In this document: positions 24,900 to 34,065 of the stretch, in pieces
Layout: every line of letters begins with the position of its first letter
Position numbering within the stretch: position 1 is the first letter of the stretch
From: Microbacterium sp. Root180
GTDB taxonomy: Bacteria; Actinomycetota; Actinomycetes; Actinomycetales; Microbacteriaceae
Assembly: GCF_001428485.1 (NCBI RefSeq)
Contig: NZ_LMHS01000001.1
Span: forward strand, 620,404 to 684,403
Direction: 5' to 3'
DNA length: 64,000 nucleotides
Position numbers and translations under genes: made by a program
Notes under the pieces: generated by a model
What the model saw: the letters and a program-made list of their open reading frames with translations, nothing else
The model's database searches: none
What the model was told of the DNA's origin: nothing

Positions 24900-25086
24900 C
24901 GCGCCCGGTGCTCGCCGGGGAAGCGCCTGCGGTGCGAGCCGCTCGGGCTGACGTCGCGGGCTGACGTCGCGGCCGGTTCTCGGCGTCGTGGATCCGACCG
25001 CCGGATTCGTCGGCTCTCGTGCGTCGCCGCTCGCGGATGTACCCTGCCGATCAGATCCACCACATCCACCAGCGGAGGAGGATCTC

Positions 25087-25740
25087 ATGCCCGAACCCGG
25101 GGCGACGCCGCCTCTTCGAGCCCAGCCTGCCGTCACCGACGAGCGCAGACCGGACAGCCGAGGCATCGCCGCAACGCCGTCGATCCTCCTCGGCGTGGTG
25201 CTCGGAATCACCTGGGCAGCTGGCTTCCGCGCGTTCATGGCGGAGATCGCCGGTCGCGAGTCCACGTTCGGCTGGTATCCGACGTTCGTCGCCGTGCTCG
25301 GTGGCGCAGGGATCGTCGGCGGGCTGCTGGGCTGGGCGGACTACGTCCGCCGCACCGGCGGCCGGCCGCACTGGCGGTGGCTCGCAGCGTCGCCGCTCAT
25401 CCTGGGCCTCCTTCCCCTCACCGTGCCGGGTGCGATCGCCCAGTTGTCGCAGGGCATCGGCACTGCTGGGATGGCCGTCGCGCTCGTCGCCATCGGACTC
25501 GGCTACGCCTTCGGCGGCCGACGGACATGGCTGCGCGTCGTTGTCGGCGTCATCTCGGCTGGTGCGGCTGTCGCCCTCGTCGCCTTCACTCCGCTGATCA
25601 GCGAGGGGCGGATCTCGTTCAGCGACCCGCGCGGCGCCTGGGCGGCAACGCTGGCCCTCGGCTCCATCGTCGTGCTCGGTCTCGCGACCTCGATCCCGTT
25701 CAGACCGGTGGTCCCGGTGACCGCGAACGACCGCGGCTGA
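25087..25740 (+). CDS. Integral membrane protein of unknown function
   Basis: 217 residues with about five hydrophobic segments (for example LLGVVLGITWAAGF, PTFVAVLGGAGIVGGLLGW, GMAVALVAIGLGYAFGG, VVGVISAGAAVALVAF, TLALGSIVVLGLA). No family motif is recognised. The ATG at 25087 follows GCGGAGGAGGA, a very strong ribosome site. It is transcribed alone between the diguanylate cyclase and the tRNA-Arg gene. Confidence 0.7.
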   Translation: MPEPGATPPLRAQPAVTDERRPDSRGIAATPSILLGVVLGITWAAGFRAFMAEIAGRESTFGWYPTFVAVLGGAGIVGGLLGWADYVRRTGGRPHWRWLAASPLILGLLPLTVPGAIAQLSQGIGTAGMAVALVAIGLGYAFGGRRTWLRVVVGVISAGAAVALVAFTPLISEGRISFSDPRGAWAATLALGSIVVLGLATSIPFRPVVPVTANDRG

Positions 25741-25885
25741 GGCCGAGGCGCGGATGCCTCGCATCGGCGTCGCCGGGCAGGCGTATGGTGACCGCGATGA
25801 TGGCGCCGCGACCGCCGGGATGGACCAGCGCAGCGCCGCACCGGCCGCATGCGGGCAGAATGCCCAGTCGCATGAGAAAGCACGG

Positions 25886-25957
25886 TGCCCCTGGAGGGAT
25901 TCGAACCCCCGACCCTCTCCTTAGGACGGAGTGGCTCTTCCACTGAGCTACAGAGGC
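25886..25957 (-). tRNA. tRNA-Arg (anticodon CCT)
   Basis: A full cloverleaf reads on the minus strand: acceptor GCCTCTG/CAGGGGC, D-arm GCTCAGTGGAAGAGC, anticodon stem CTCC/GGAG with loop GTCCTAA, and T-arm GGGGGTTCGAATCCCTC. The anticodon CCT reads AGG codons. The CCA end is not encoded (the sequence continues CCG). Confidence 0.95.
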
Positions 25958-26013
25958 TGGCCTCGAAAGTCTACCCTCGCGCCGACGTCACCCCCGTGAG
26001 GTAGCGTCGCGCC

Positions 26014-26823
26014 ATGGGCATCGGGAGGGGTGCGGCATCCGTCGTCGTCGTCGCCATGGCTGCGCTGGTGCTGACCGCCTGCGCGCACGGCGACCCGGCG
26101 GTCACGCTGCCGCCGGAGGACGCTGCGCCGGACTACCAGCTCGGCGAGCCGTATCCGCCCGAGCCCGAGGTCGGCATCGTCGTGCGCGACCGCACCGCGG
26201 CGCCCGCCGAGGGCCTCTATTCGATCTGCTACGTCAATGGGTTCCAGACGCAGCCGGGGGAGCTCGACGCGTGGCCGGACGACCTTCTCCTCACGGACGC
26301 CGCCGGCGACACGGTGTTCGATGCCGACTGGCCCGACGAGGCCCTGCTCGACACCTCGACGGACGACAACCGCGCGGCCATCGTCGAGATCGTCGCGCCG
26401 TGGATCCGCGAGTGCGCCGACGCCGGATACCAGGGCGTCGAATTCGACAACCTCGACACGTATGCCCGCAGCGACGGCGCGCTCACGTTCGAGCAGAACG
26501 CCGCGCTCGCCGCACTCCTGGTCGACGTCGCCCACGACGCCGGTCTCGCGGCCGGGCAGAAGAACGCCGCCGAAGACGCCGAGGCGCTGCGGGCAGCATC
26601 CGGATTCGACTTCGCCGTCGTCGAGGAGTGCGCGCAATTCGAGGAGTGCGAGGCTTACGAGGACGTCTACGGCGACCATGTCATCGCCATCGAGTACGAC
26701 GAGGCCACATTCCGCGCTGCGTGCGACGAGGAGCGGATGCCGGAATCCGCCGTCTTGCGAGACCGCGACCTCGCCGCGCCCGGCGACCCTGCTTACGTCT
26801 TCGCACTCTGCCTCGACGACTGA
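26014..26823 (+). CDS. Lipoprotein with GH114-like (endo-alpha-1,4-polygalactosaminidase) fold
   Basis: 269 residues. A signal peptide with lipobox LTAC (residues 19-22) anchors it outside the membrane. The body matches the TIM-barrel GH114/TM1410-type family: YSICYVNGFQTQPGE, then W-P-D-E-x-L-L-D-TS, GYQGVEFDNLDTY with the conserved acidic pair, and GLAAGQKNA. Related enzymes cut galactosaminogalactan-type polymers. The ATG has TAGCGT six bases upstream, so the gene is probably leaderless. It ends at a shared convergent terminator. Confidence 0.85.
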   Translation: MGIGRGAASVVVVAMAALVLTACAHGDPAVTLPPEDAAPDYQLGEPYPPEPEVGIVVRDRTAAPAEGLYSICYVNGFQTQPGELDAWPDDLLLTDAAGDTVFDADWPDEALLDTSTDDNRAAIVEIVAPWIRECADAGYQGVEFDNLDTYARSDGALTFEQNAALAALLVDVAHDAGLAAGQKNAAEDAEALRAASGFDFAVVEECAQFEECEAYEDVYGDHVIAIEYDEATFRAACDEERMPESAVLRDRDLAAPGDPAYVFALCLDD

Positions 26824-26844
26824 GCCGGACGCCCCGTACGACGA

Positions 26845-26872
26845 CGGCCCCGACGCCGAAGCGCCGGGGCCG
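26845..26872. terminator. Convergent terminator between the GH114 and HesB-like genes
   Basis: CGGCCCCGACGC pairs with GCGCCGGGGCCG (one mismatch) around loop CGAA, in the 62-base gap between the two stop codons. Confidence 0.7.
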
Positions 26873-26885
26873 CGTCACCGAGCGG

Positions 26886-27167
26886 TCAGGTCTGGGTGCC
26901 GAGGGCGAACCGCACGGCGCCATCGTCGGCGAGTTCGGCGTCGAGCACGCGGTCGTCGAGCGCGTGCGCGGCGGACTCGTCCAGGAACACGCGTGCGCCG
27001 TCGGTCACCACGACCGTGTCCATCGGCTGAGGATCGGGCGCGACGCTCAGCTCGAACCCGGTGTCGGCTCCCGTATCGCGGATGCGCACACCTCCGTCTT
27101 CGGCCTGCGGAACCCGTGCGACGATCTGCTTGACGGCCTCGGCGGCGGTCTGGGTCATCGTGAGCAT
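26886..27167 (-). CDS. HesB/IscA-like fold protein lacking cysteines
   Basis: 93 residues. It resembles A-type iron-sulfur carrier proteins in outline (TAAEAVKQIVAR..., VRI..., FELSVA..., VVVTDGARVFLDESAAHALDDRVLDAEL), but there is not one cysteine, so the CxC and upstream cysteine that hold iron-sulfur clusters are absent. A carrier role is therefore unlikely; similar cysteine-free members are common in actinobacteria and uncharacterised. The ATG at 27167 follows AAGGAAGAAC. It is divergent from pntA across 284 bases in which I see no clear operator. Confidence 0.8.
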   Translation of the reverse strand: MLTMTQTAAEAVKQIVARVPQAEDGGVRIRDTGADTGFELSVAPDPQPMDTVVVTDGARVFLDESAAHALDDRVLDAELADDGAVRFALGTQT

Positions 27168-27451
27168 GATGTTCTTCCTTCCGTAGCGGACTGCGGACCG
27201 GCCACGATTCCGAGAATCGGGGCCGAACTCAAACGTGAGGCGGCATTCGGAGGGGATTCCCACGTTCCGTCCCGGAGCGCGACCAGCGTTTCGCCACGTC
27301 GACTCGCGCAACGTCCGGAATTCGCAAGATCGAGGATTCTTGCCGCCGCGCCGGGAGAAATGCGAGGCTGAACGTCCCCGCCCTCTGCCAGGGTGGAGGC
27401 GTCGTCCCGGCCGACAAGCCCGCGACATCCGCACCAGAGCCCGAGGAACGC

Positions 27452-29002
27452 ATGACCCGCATCGGCATCGTCGCCGAGGCGCCCGGTGAGAACCGGGTGG
27501 CCGCGACGCCCACCACCGTCCCCAAGATCATCGCGCTCGGCTACGAGGTGGTCGTCGAATCCGGCGCCGGCGCGGGATCGTCGTTCCCCGATGCCGCCTA
27601 TGCCGCGGCCGGAGCATCCGTCGTCGACACGGTCACCGCGTGGGCGTCGCCGATCATCCTCAAGGTGAACGCGCCGAGCCAGGGCGAGATCGATCGCCTC
27701 GCCGACGGCGCGACGATCGTGGCGACGCTGAGCCCGTCGCTGCGGCCCGACCTCATCGAGGCGCTCGCGACCCGGGACATCACGGCGATCGCGCTCGACG
27801 CCGTGCCCCGCATCTCGCGGGCCCAGTCGATGGACGTGCTCAGCTCGATGGCGAACATCTCGGGCTATCGCGCCGTGATCGAAGCTGCGCACGAGTTCGG
27901 CCGCTTCTTCACCGGCCAGGTGACGGCGGCCGGCAAGGTGCCCCCGGCCAAGGTGCTCGTCGCCGGAGCCGGTGTCGCCGGCCTCGCCGCGATCGGCGCG
28001 GCCTCGAGCCTCGGGGCGATCGTGCGCGCGACCGACCCGCGGCCCGAGGTGGCCGACCAGGTCGCGTCGATCGGCGGCCAGTACCTCGCGGTCGTCGTGC
28101 CCGAAGAGGCCGCGCAGGTCTCGGCCGACGGCTATGCCAAGGCGACCAGCGACGCCTACAACAAGCGCGCGGCCGAGATCTACTCCGAACAGGCTGCCGA
28201 TGTCGACATCATCATCACGACGGCGCTCATCCCGGGGCGTCCGGCTCCCCGCCTGATCACGGCGGCGGATGTCGCCACCATGCGACCCGGGAGCGTCATC
28301 GTCGACATGGCCGCCGCCCAGGGCGGCAACGTCGAGGGATCGGTCGCGGGTGAGCGGACGGTCACCGACAACGGCGTGGTCATCCTCGGCTACACCGACC
28401 TGCCCGGACGCCTGCCGCAGCAGGCGTCGCAGCTCTTCGCGACCAACCTCGTGAACCTGCTCAAGCTCCTCACCCCCGCCAAGGACGGCGCGCTCACGCT
28501 CGACTTCGACGACGTCGTGCAGCGGACGGTCACGGTCGTGCAGGACGGCGCGGCCACGTGGCCCCCGCCGCCCGTGCAGGTGTCGGCGGCCCCTGCGGCG
28601 AAGGCCGCGGCCCCCGCAACCGCGCCCGTGCCCGAGAAGAAAGTGATGTCGCGCGGCGCGAAGACCGGACTGGTCGTCGCCGGCATCGCGGCCCTCTTCG
28701 CGATCTGCGCCTTCGCGCCCCCACCCCTGCCGCAGCACTTCCTGGTGCTGACGCTCGCGATCGTCGTCGGCTTCTACGTCATCGGCCACGTCGCGCACGC
28801 GCTCCACACGCCGCTCATGAGCGTCACCAACGCCATCTCGGGCATCATCGTCGTCGGTGCCATGGTGCAGATCACCGCTCCCGACCTGACGGTGCAGATC
28901 CTCGCGGCGATCGCGGTGCTGCTCGCGAGCATCAACATCTTCGGCGGCTTCGCCGTCACCCGCCGAATGCTCGCCATGTTCCAGAAGGGTGAGAGCCGAT
29001 GA
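27452..29002 (+). CDS. pntA: NAD(P) transhydrogenase, alpha subunit
   Basis: 516 residues. Residues 1 to about 370 form the NAD(H)-binding domain I ([54 protein letters not shown]), then a linker of Ala/Pro, then four membrane helices (about 405-505). Proton-translocating transhydrogenase moves hydride between NADH and NADP using the proton gradient, supplying NADPH. The ATG at 27452 follows CGAGGAAC. The stop overlaps pntB as ATGA. Confidence 0.95.
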   Translation: MTRIGIVAEAPGENRVAATPTTVPKIIALGYEVVVESGAGAGSSFPDAAYAAAGASVVDTVTAWASPIILKVNAPSQGEIDRLADGATIVATLSPSLRPDLIEALATRDITAIALDAVPRISRAQSMDVLSSMANISGYRAVIEAAHEFGRFFTGQVTAAGKVPPAKVLVAGAGVAGLAAIGAASSLGAIVRATDPRPEVADQVASIGGQYLAVVVPEEAAQVSADGYAKATSDAYNKRAAEIYSEQAADVDIIITTALIPGRPAPRLITAADVATMRPGSVIVDMAAAQGGNVEGSVAGERTVTDNGVVILGYTDLPGRLPQQASQLFATNLVNLLKLLTPAKDGALTLDFDDVVQRTVTVVQDGAATWPPPPVQVSAAPAAKAAAPATAPVPEKKVMSRGAKTGLVVAGIAALFAICAFAPPPLPQHFLVLTLAIVVGFYVIGHVAHALHTPLMSVTNAISGIIVVGAMVQITAPDLTVQILAAIAVLLASINIFGGFAVTRRMLAMFQKGESR

Positions 29003-30423
29003 CCGTCGACGCCGGCCAGGTCGCCGGCGCCGCGTACATCGTCGCGGCGCTGCTGTTCATCCTCAGCCTCGCGGGGCTGAGCAAGCACGAGACCAGCCGT
29101 CGAGGCGTGGGCTACGGCATCGCCGGCATGGTCATCGCGCTCGTCGCCACGGTGTGGGTGGTGGCGGCGAATGCCTGGGGCGACCCGCAGGCGATGACCG
29201 GCCTGATCCTGCTCGTGGCGGCGGTGCTCGTGGGCGGTGCGATCGGGCTCTGGCGCGCGCGCATCGTCGAGATGACCGGGATGCCGGAGCTCATCGCCCT
29301 GCTCCACTCCTTCGTCGGCCTCGCGGCCGTGCTCGTCGGCTGGAACGGCGCGCTCTACGACACCGGACTCGAGGGCGCGCTCGCCGACATCCACCACGCA
29401 GAGGTCTTCATCGGCGTTTTCATCGGCGGCGTGACCTTCACCGGTTCGATCGTCGCGTTCCTCAAGCTCTCGGCGCGCATCTCGTCGAAGCCGCTCATGC
29501 TGCCGGGCAAGAACGTCCTCAACCTCGGCGCGCTCGTCGTCTTCGTGATCCTCACGGTCTGGTACGTGATCACGCCCGAGCTGTGGCTGCTCATCGCGGT
29601 CACCCTGCTGGCGCTCGCACTGGGATGGCACCTGGTGGCCTCGATCGGCGGCGGCGACATGCCCGTGGTGGTCTCGATGCTGAACAGCTACTCCGGCTGG
29701 GCCGCCGCCGCGGCGGGATTCCTGCTGAACAACGACCTGCTCATCGTCACCGGCGCCCTCGTCGGGTCGTCGGGTGCCTACCTGAGCTACATCATGTGCA
29801 AGGCGATGAACCGGTCGTTCCTGTCGGTGATCGCCGGCGGCTTCGGCATCGAGGCGCCCAGCGGCGCCGAGGCCGAGTACGGCGAGCACCGCGAGATCGA
29901 CGCCGAGAGTGCCGCCGACATGCTCGCCGGGGCATCCAGCGTCGTCATCACGCCCGGCTACGGCATGGCCGTCGCCCAGGCGCAGCACGGCGTGGCCGAC
30001 CTCGTGCAGAAGCTCCGCGAGCGCGGAATCGACGTGCGGTTCGGCATCCATCCCGTCGCAGGCCGCCTGCCCGGGCACATGAACGTGCTCCTGGCGGAGG
30101 CGAAGGTGCCGTACGACATCGTGCTCGAGATGGACGAGATCAACGACGACCTCTCATCGACCGACGTCGTGCTCGTGATCGGGGCGAACGACACGGTGAA
30201 TCCGGCCGCCGCCGAGGATCCGTCGAGCCCCATCGCGGGAATGCCGGTGCTGCGCGTGTGGGAGGCCCAGAACGTCATCGTGTTCAAGCGCTCGATGGCG
30301 TCGGGATATGCGGGCGTGCAGAATCCGCTGTTCTACCGCGAGAATGCGCAGATGCTGTTCGGCGACGCGAAAGACAAGGTCGACGAAATCCTCATGCAGC
30401 TCGCGCAGGTGCCGCAGAGCTGA
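28999..30423 (+). CDS. pntB: NAD(P) transhydrogenase, beta subunit
   Basis: 474 residues, usual length. The N-terminal half has about nine membrane helices; residues from about 300 form the NADP(H)-binding domain III with [39 protein letters not shown] and [10 protein letters not shown]. It forms the membrane proton channel and NADP site with PntA. It is translationally coupled to pntA. Confidence 0.95.
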   Translation: MTVDAGQVAGAAYIVAALLFILSLAGLSKHETSRRGVGYGIAGMVIALVATVWVVAANAWGDPQAMTGLILLVAAVLVGGAIGLWRARIVEMTGMPELIALLHSFVGLAAVLVGWNGALYDTGLEGALADIHHAEVFIGVFIGGVTFTGSIVAFLKLSARISSKPLMLPGKNVLNLGALVVFVILTVWYVITPELWLLIAVTLLALALGWHLVASIGGGDMPVVVSMLNSYSGWAAAAAGFLLNNDLLIVTGALVGSSGAYLSYIMCKAMNRSFLSVIAGGFGIEAPSGAEAEYGEHREIDAESAADMLAGASSVVITPGYGMAVAQAQHGVADLVQKLRERGIDVRFGIHPVAGRLPGHMNVLLAEAKVPYDIVLEMDEINDDLSSTDVVLVIGANDTVNPAAAEDPSSPIAGMPVLRVWEAQNVIVFKRSMASGYAGVQNPLFYRENAQMLFGDAKDKVDEILMQLAQVPQS

Positions 30424-30431
30424 CGTACCGA

Positions 30432-30459
30432 GAGGCGGCGTGGGTTACTGCGCCGCCTC
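30432..30459. terminator. Bidirectional terminator between pntB and lsr2
   Basis: GAGGCGGCG pairs perfectly with CGCCGCCTC around a ten-base loop. Its right arm encodes the last codons of lsr2, so the convergent genes share the hairpin. Confidence 0.6.
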
Positions 30460-30801
30460 GTAAGCCTCGAGAACGGATGCCGGGACCCGTCCCCGCTCCG
30501 ACACCTTGTGACCGTTCGCCTTGGCCCACGCGCGCACGGCCGAGTAGTCCTGCTGACCGGTGCGGCGACGCTTGCGGGCACCGGCCGACGAACCGCCGCT
30601 CCCGCTGCCTCGCGAGGACACGCTGCGTGCGGCGTCGATGTACGACGCGAGCGAGTCGCGCAGGCGGGCGGCGTTCTCGCTGGTGAGGTCGATCTCATAC
30701 GCGACGCCGTCGAGCGAGAAGAGAACGGTCTCGCCTTCGCCGACTTCGAGGACGGTGCCGTCGAGGTCGTCGACGAGCTGATGCACGATTCTGCGGGCCA
30801 T
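30445..30801 (-). CDS. lsr2: Nucleoid-associated protein Lsr2
   Basis: 118 residues. The N-terminal dimerisation domain (VHQLVDDLDGTVLEVGEGETVLFSLDG..YEIDL) and the C-terminal AT-hook-like DNA-binding domain with VRAWAKANGHKVSERGRVPASVLEAY are both complete; the RGR motif that enters the minor groove is intact. Lsr2 silences AT-rich, often foreign, DNA. The ATG at 30801 begins MARRIVHQL. A 21-base inverted repeat lies 50-110 bases upstream and may bind a regulator or Lsr2 itself. Confidence 0.95.
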   Translation of the reverse strand: MARRIVHQLVDDLDGTVLEVGEGETVLFSLDGVAYEIDLTSENAARLRDSLASYIDAARSVSSRGSGSGGSSAGARKRRRTGQQDYSAVRAWAKANGHKVSERGRVPASVLEAYEAAQ

Positions 30802-30850
30802 GAAAAGCACATTACGCCGAATTGTCGCCGCGGGGCGGTGCGACTTTTCG

Positions 30851-30910
30851 ATTCATCTGTGCGAAATCGACTTTCCCAGCGGTGTGCACGTCGATTTCGT
30901 ACGGATGAAT
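30851..30910. repeat. Long inverted repeat upstream of lsr2
   Basis: Arms 30851-30871 (ATTCATCTGTGCGAAATCGAC) and 30890-30910 are inverted copies with two differences; the inner ten bases CGAAATCGAC/GTCGATTTCG pair perfectly around an 18-base loop. It is AT-rich for this genome. It lies 19 bases downstream of the GAF-LuxR stop and upstream of lsr2, so it could be a terminator, an operator, or a transcribed hairpin. Confidence 0.75.
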
Positions 30911-30929
30911 GAGGAAATGTCCGCCCTCG

Positions 30930-31790
30930 TCAGGGAAGAAGGCCGGCGCGGCGGGCGCGGGCGACGGCGGCGTGGCGGGTGGAGGCATCCAATTTGGCCA
31001 TCGCGGACTGCAGATACGACTTGACCGTTCCCTCGCGCAGCGACAATGCGGCGGCGATCTCGGAATTCGTCGAGCCCAGCGCCGCGCACGCGAGCACATC
31101 CGTCTCGCGGGGAGAAAGGCGCACGTCCAGGTCGAGGGGAGCCTCGGTCTCGGACTGCGACAGTGCGGCCAGCCGACGCTCGATACCCGCGAGCCGCTCA
31201 CGCACGCCGGGGTCGTCGACGACGGCCGCGATGCTCCGCAGCTCGGCATAGGTCTCGCGCAGCTCTTCGCGCGCGGCGGGGGCGAGGGCGGATGCCTCGG
31301 CCGGCGCAGGCACCGCGCTCAGGCGACGGCGCACCTCGTCGCGGATGCGCAGCTCGGACGACAGCTCGTCGGCCACCGCGAAGGCCGGGCGGGCGACGAC
31401 ATCGCCGACCGGCGACTCGGCCCACGATCCGCAGTAGATGACGCCGCGGGCGCGAGCGCCGACGATCACCGGCACGGCGAAGAGCGTGGCGATGCCCTCG
31501 CCGAGGACGGCGCGGTCGTAGTCGTGCGTGATGCTGCGCGACGAGCGGTAGTCCAGCGCGAGACGCGGGCGCTTCTCGACGAGCGCCCGGCCACCGAGTC
31601 CCCGCGAGGCCTGCACGACGAGTCCGTCGAGGCTGCGCGTGCGGGCTCCGACGACCGACGTGACGTGGACGGCGTCGTCGTACTCGAGGCCGCCGAAGGC
31701 GACGGGGAAGCGGGTGCGGCGCACGAGCTCGGAGACGGCGACGGCGAGAACCCGCGCATCGCTCTGACTGTTGCCGGTCAGGGTGCCCAC
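30930..31790 (-). CDS. GAF-domain regulator with LuxR-type helix-turn-helix
   Basis: 286 residues. A GAF-like domain (residues about 15-155, GLGGRALVEKRPRLALDYRSSRSITHDYDRAV...IATLFAVPVIVGARARGVIYCG) is followed by a helical linker and a LuxR HTH (LSPRETDVLACAALGSTNSEIAAALSLREGTVKSYLQSAMAKL). There is no receiver domain, so a small ligand or redox state is the likely signal. It is divergent from the DUF485/acetate-symporter operon, which it may control. Confidence 0.9.
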   Translation of the reverse strand: MGTLTGNSQSDARVLAVAVSELVRRTRFPVAFGGLEYDDAVHVTSVVGARTRSLDGLVVQASRGLGGRALVEKRPRLALDYRSSRSITHDYDRAVLGEGIATLFAVPVIVGARARGVIYCGSWAESPVGDVVARPAFAVADELSSELRIRDEVRRRLSAVPAPAEASALAPAAREELRETYAELRSIAAVVDDPGVRERLAGIERRLAALSQSETEAPLDLDVRLSPRETDVLACAALGSTNSEIAAALSLREGTVKSYLQSAMAKLDASTRHAAVARARRAGLLP

Positions 31791-31931
31791 GCACTACCTA
31801 CTTCCGGGGGTGACGGCATCCTCGCCGCTTTTCGTAGCGTCGACCTTACCACCCGGCCTGGCCGCTCGCCCCGCCGTCCGGGGTCCCCACTGGGCGCATC
31901 GCCGCGCCCGTTCATGAGGCAAGGAGGCCAC

Positions 31932-32285
31932 ATGTCCGATCCCCGGATCGACACCGCCCCACCGGGCGGAATCGACTACATCGCGGTCGAGGAATCGCCC
32001 CGGTTCGTCGAACTCAAGCGCCGCCATCGGGGGTTCGTCTTCCCCATGGCGATCGCATTCCTCGTCTGGTACTTCGCATACGTGCTGCTCTCGTCCTTCG
32101 CACCGGAGTTCATGGCCCAGCGCGTGTGGGGTGACATCACCGTCGGGCTGATCTTCGGGCTCGGCCAGTTCGTCACCACCTTCGCGATCACGATGACCTA
32201 CGTCTGGTACGCCAACCGCAAGCTCGACCCGATCTCCGAGGAGCTCCGCGACGGCCTCGAGCAGCAGCAGGAGGTGTCCGCATGA
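31932..32285 (+). CDS. DUF485 membrane protein (acetate symporter partner)
   Basis: 117 residues with two hydrophobic segments (FVFPMAIAFLVWYFAYVLLSSF and VGLIFGLGQFVTTFAITMTYVWYA). The SPRFVELKRRHRGFVFP start is typical of DUF485. In many bacteria this gene precedes actP and is co-transcribed with it. Ribosome site AAGGAGG precedes the ATG. The last codons overlap the symporter start as ATGA. Confidence 0.92.
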   Translation: MSDPRIDTAPPGGIDYIAVEESPRFVELKRRHRGFVFPMAIAFLVWYFAYVLLSSFAPEFMAQRVWGDITVGLIFGLGQFVTTFAITMTYVWYANRKLDPISEELRDGLEQQQEVSA

Positions 32286-33895
32286 ACGAGTTCTTCGCTT
32301 CCGTCGAGGCGGCCGTGACCACGGTCGAGAACAACCCCATCCTGAACATCTCGATCTTCGGCGCGTTCGTCGCGGTGACGCTGTTCATCGTGATCCGGGC
32401 GAGCCGCAACAACAAGACGGCGGCGGACTACTACGCCGCCGGACGGTCGTTCACCGGACCGCAGAACGGCTTCGCGATCTCGGGCGACTACCTGTCGGCC
32501 GCGTCGTTCCTCGGCATCTGCGGCGCCATCGCCATCAACGGCTACGACGGCTTCCTGTACTCGATCGGCTTCCTCGTGGCCTGGCTGGTCGCGCTGCTCC
32601 TCGTCGCCGAGCTGATGCGCAACACCGGCAAGTTCACGATGGCCGACGTGCTGTCGTTCCGCCTCAAGGAGCGCCCGGTGCGCATGGCGGCGGCGATCAC
32701 GACCCTCGCCGTCTGCTTCTTCTATCTGCTCGCGCAGATGGCCGGCGCCGGCGGCCTGGTGTCGCTGCTGCTGGGCATCACCGATCAGCTCGGGCAGTCG
32801 CTCGTGGTCGCCGTGGTGGGCGTGCTCATGATCGTCTACGTGCTCGTCGGCGGTATGAAGGGCACGACGTGGGTGCAGATCGTGAAGGCGTTCCTCCTCA
32901 TCGGCGGCGCGCTCGTCATGACGATCTGGGTGCTCGCGATCAACGGCTTCAGCCTCAACGCGCTCCTCGAGAGCGCCGTCGCCGCATCGCCGAATGGCGA
33001 GGCCATCCTCGGACCGGGCCTGCAGTACGGCTCGAACCCCTGGGACTTCATCTCGCTCGCGATCGCCCTGGTACTCGGCACCGCGGGCCTGCCGCACGTG
33101 CTGATGCGGTTCTACACGGTCCCGACCGCCAAGGAGGCGCGTCGCTCGGTGGTGTGGGCGATCTGGCTGATCGGCCTCTTCTACCTGCTGACGCTCGTGC
33201 TCGGCTACGGCGCCGGCGCGCTGGTCGGACCGGAGGCGATCGCCGCCGCCCCGGGCGGCGTGAACTCGGCCGCCCCGCTGCTCGCGCTGCACCTCGGCGG
33301 ACCGATCCTGCTCGGCTTCATCTCGGCAGTGGCGTTCGCGACGATCCTCGCGGTCGTCGCGGGTCTCACGATCACCGCCGCGGCGTCGTTCGCGCACGAC
33401 ATCTACGCCAACGTCGTGAAGAAGGGGAACGTGGCGCCGGACGGCGAGGTCAAGGTCGCCCGTCGCACGGTCGTCGTGATCGGCATCCTCGCCATCCTGG
33501 GCGGCATCGGCGTGCAGGGTCAGAACGTCGCGTTCCTCGTGGCGCTCGCGTTCGCGGTGGCCGCCTCGGCCAACCTCCCGACGATCCTTTACTCGCTGTT
33601 CTGGCGGAAGTTCACCACGCGCGGGGCGGTGTGGAGCATGTACGGCGGACTGGCGGCCGCGGTGATCCTCATCTTCCTCTCGCCGGTGTTCTGGGGGAGC
33701 GAGACGAGCGTTTTCAAGGTGGGCACGCCCATCTGGCCGCTCAACAACCCCGGCATCGTCTCGATCCCGCTCGGATTCTTCCTGGGCTGGCTCGGCTCGG
33801 TGACCTCGCGCAGGGCGGAGGACCGTCGCAAGGCGGCCGAGATGGACGTGCGCTCACTGACCGGCTTCGGTGCGGAGAAGGCCAGCAGTCACTGA
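32282..33895 (+). CDS. actP: Sodium:solute symporter, ActP-type acetate/monocarboxylate permease
   Basis: 537 residues with about 13 membrane segments. SSS-family motifs are seen in ADYYAAGRSFTGPQNGFAISGDYLSAASFLGICG and GLPHVLMRFYTV. It matches the ActP/MctC cation:acetate or short monocarboxylate subgroup. It is coupled to the DUF485 gene and ends before a perfect GC hairpin. The divergent GAF-LuxR gene is the likely local regulator. Confidence 0.9.
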   Translation: MNEFFASVEAAVTTVENNPILNISIFGAFVAVTLFIVIRASRNNKTAADYYAAGRSFTGPQNGFAISGDYLSAASFLGICGAIAINGYDGFLYSIGFLVAWLVALLLVAELMRNTGKFTMADVLSFRLKERPVRMAAAITTLAVCFFYLLAQMAGAGGLVSLLLGITDQLGQSLVVAVVGVLMIVYVLVGGMKGTTWVQIVKAFLLIGGALVMTIWVLAINGFSLNALLESAVAASPNGEAILGPGLQYGSNPWDFISLAIALVLGTAGLPHVLMRFYTVPTAKEARRSVVWAIWLIGLFYLLTLVLGYGAGALVGPEAIAAAPGGVNSAAPLLALHLGGPILLGFISAVAFATILAVVAGLTITAAASFAHDIYANVVKKGNVAPDGEVKVARRTVVVIGILAILGGIGVQGQNVAFLVALAFAVAASANLPTILYSLFWRKFTTRGAVWSMYGGLAAAVILIFLSPVFWGSETSVFKVGTPIWPLNNPGIVSIPLGFFLGWLGSVTSRRAEDRRKAAEMDVRSLTGFGAEKASSH

Positions 33896-33930
33896 TCGCA
33901 CCACCTGATCGCCCGATCTTTCGGGAACAC

Positions 33931-33960
33931 ACGGCCCGGGCGGCTCGCCGCCCGGGCCGT
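33931..33960 (+). terminator. Terminator hairpin after actP
   Basis: ACGGCCCGGGCGGC pairs perfectly with GCCGCCCGGGCCGT around a two-base loop, 36 bases after the stop. There is no T-tract. Confidence 0.65.
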
Positions 33961-34065
33961 GCTGCGCGCGGGCGGCCTACACGCCCGCAGTCCGGATGCC
34001 GCGGCTCCCCGCAGCCGCGTCATCGGCGACCGCTGCTCCCCATCGCGGCCGTGCCCTCGGTCGAC

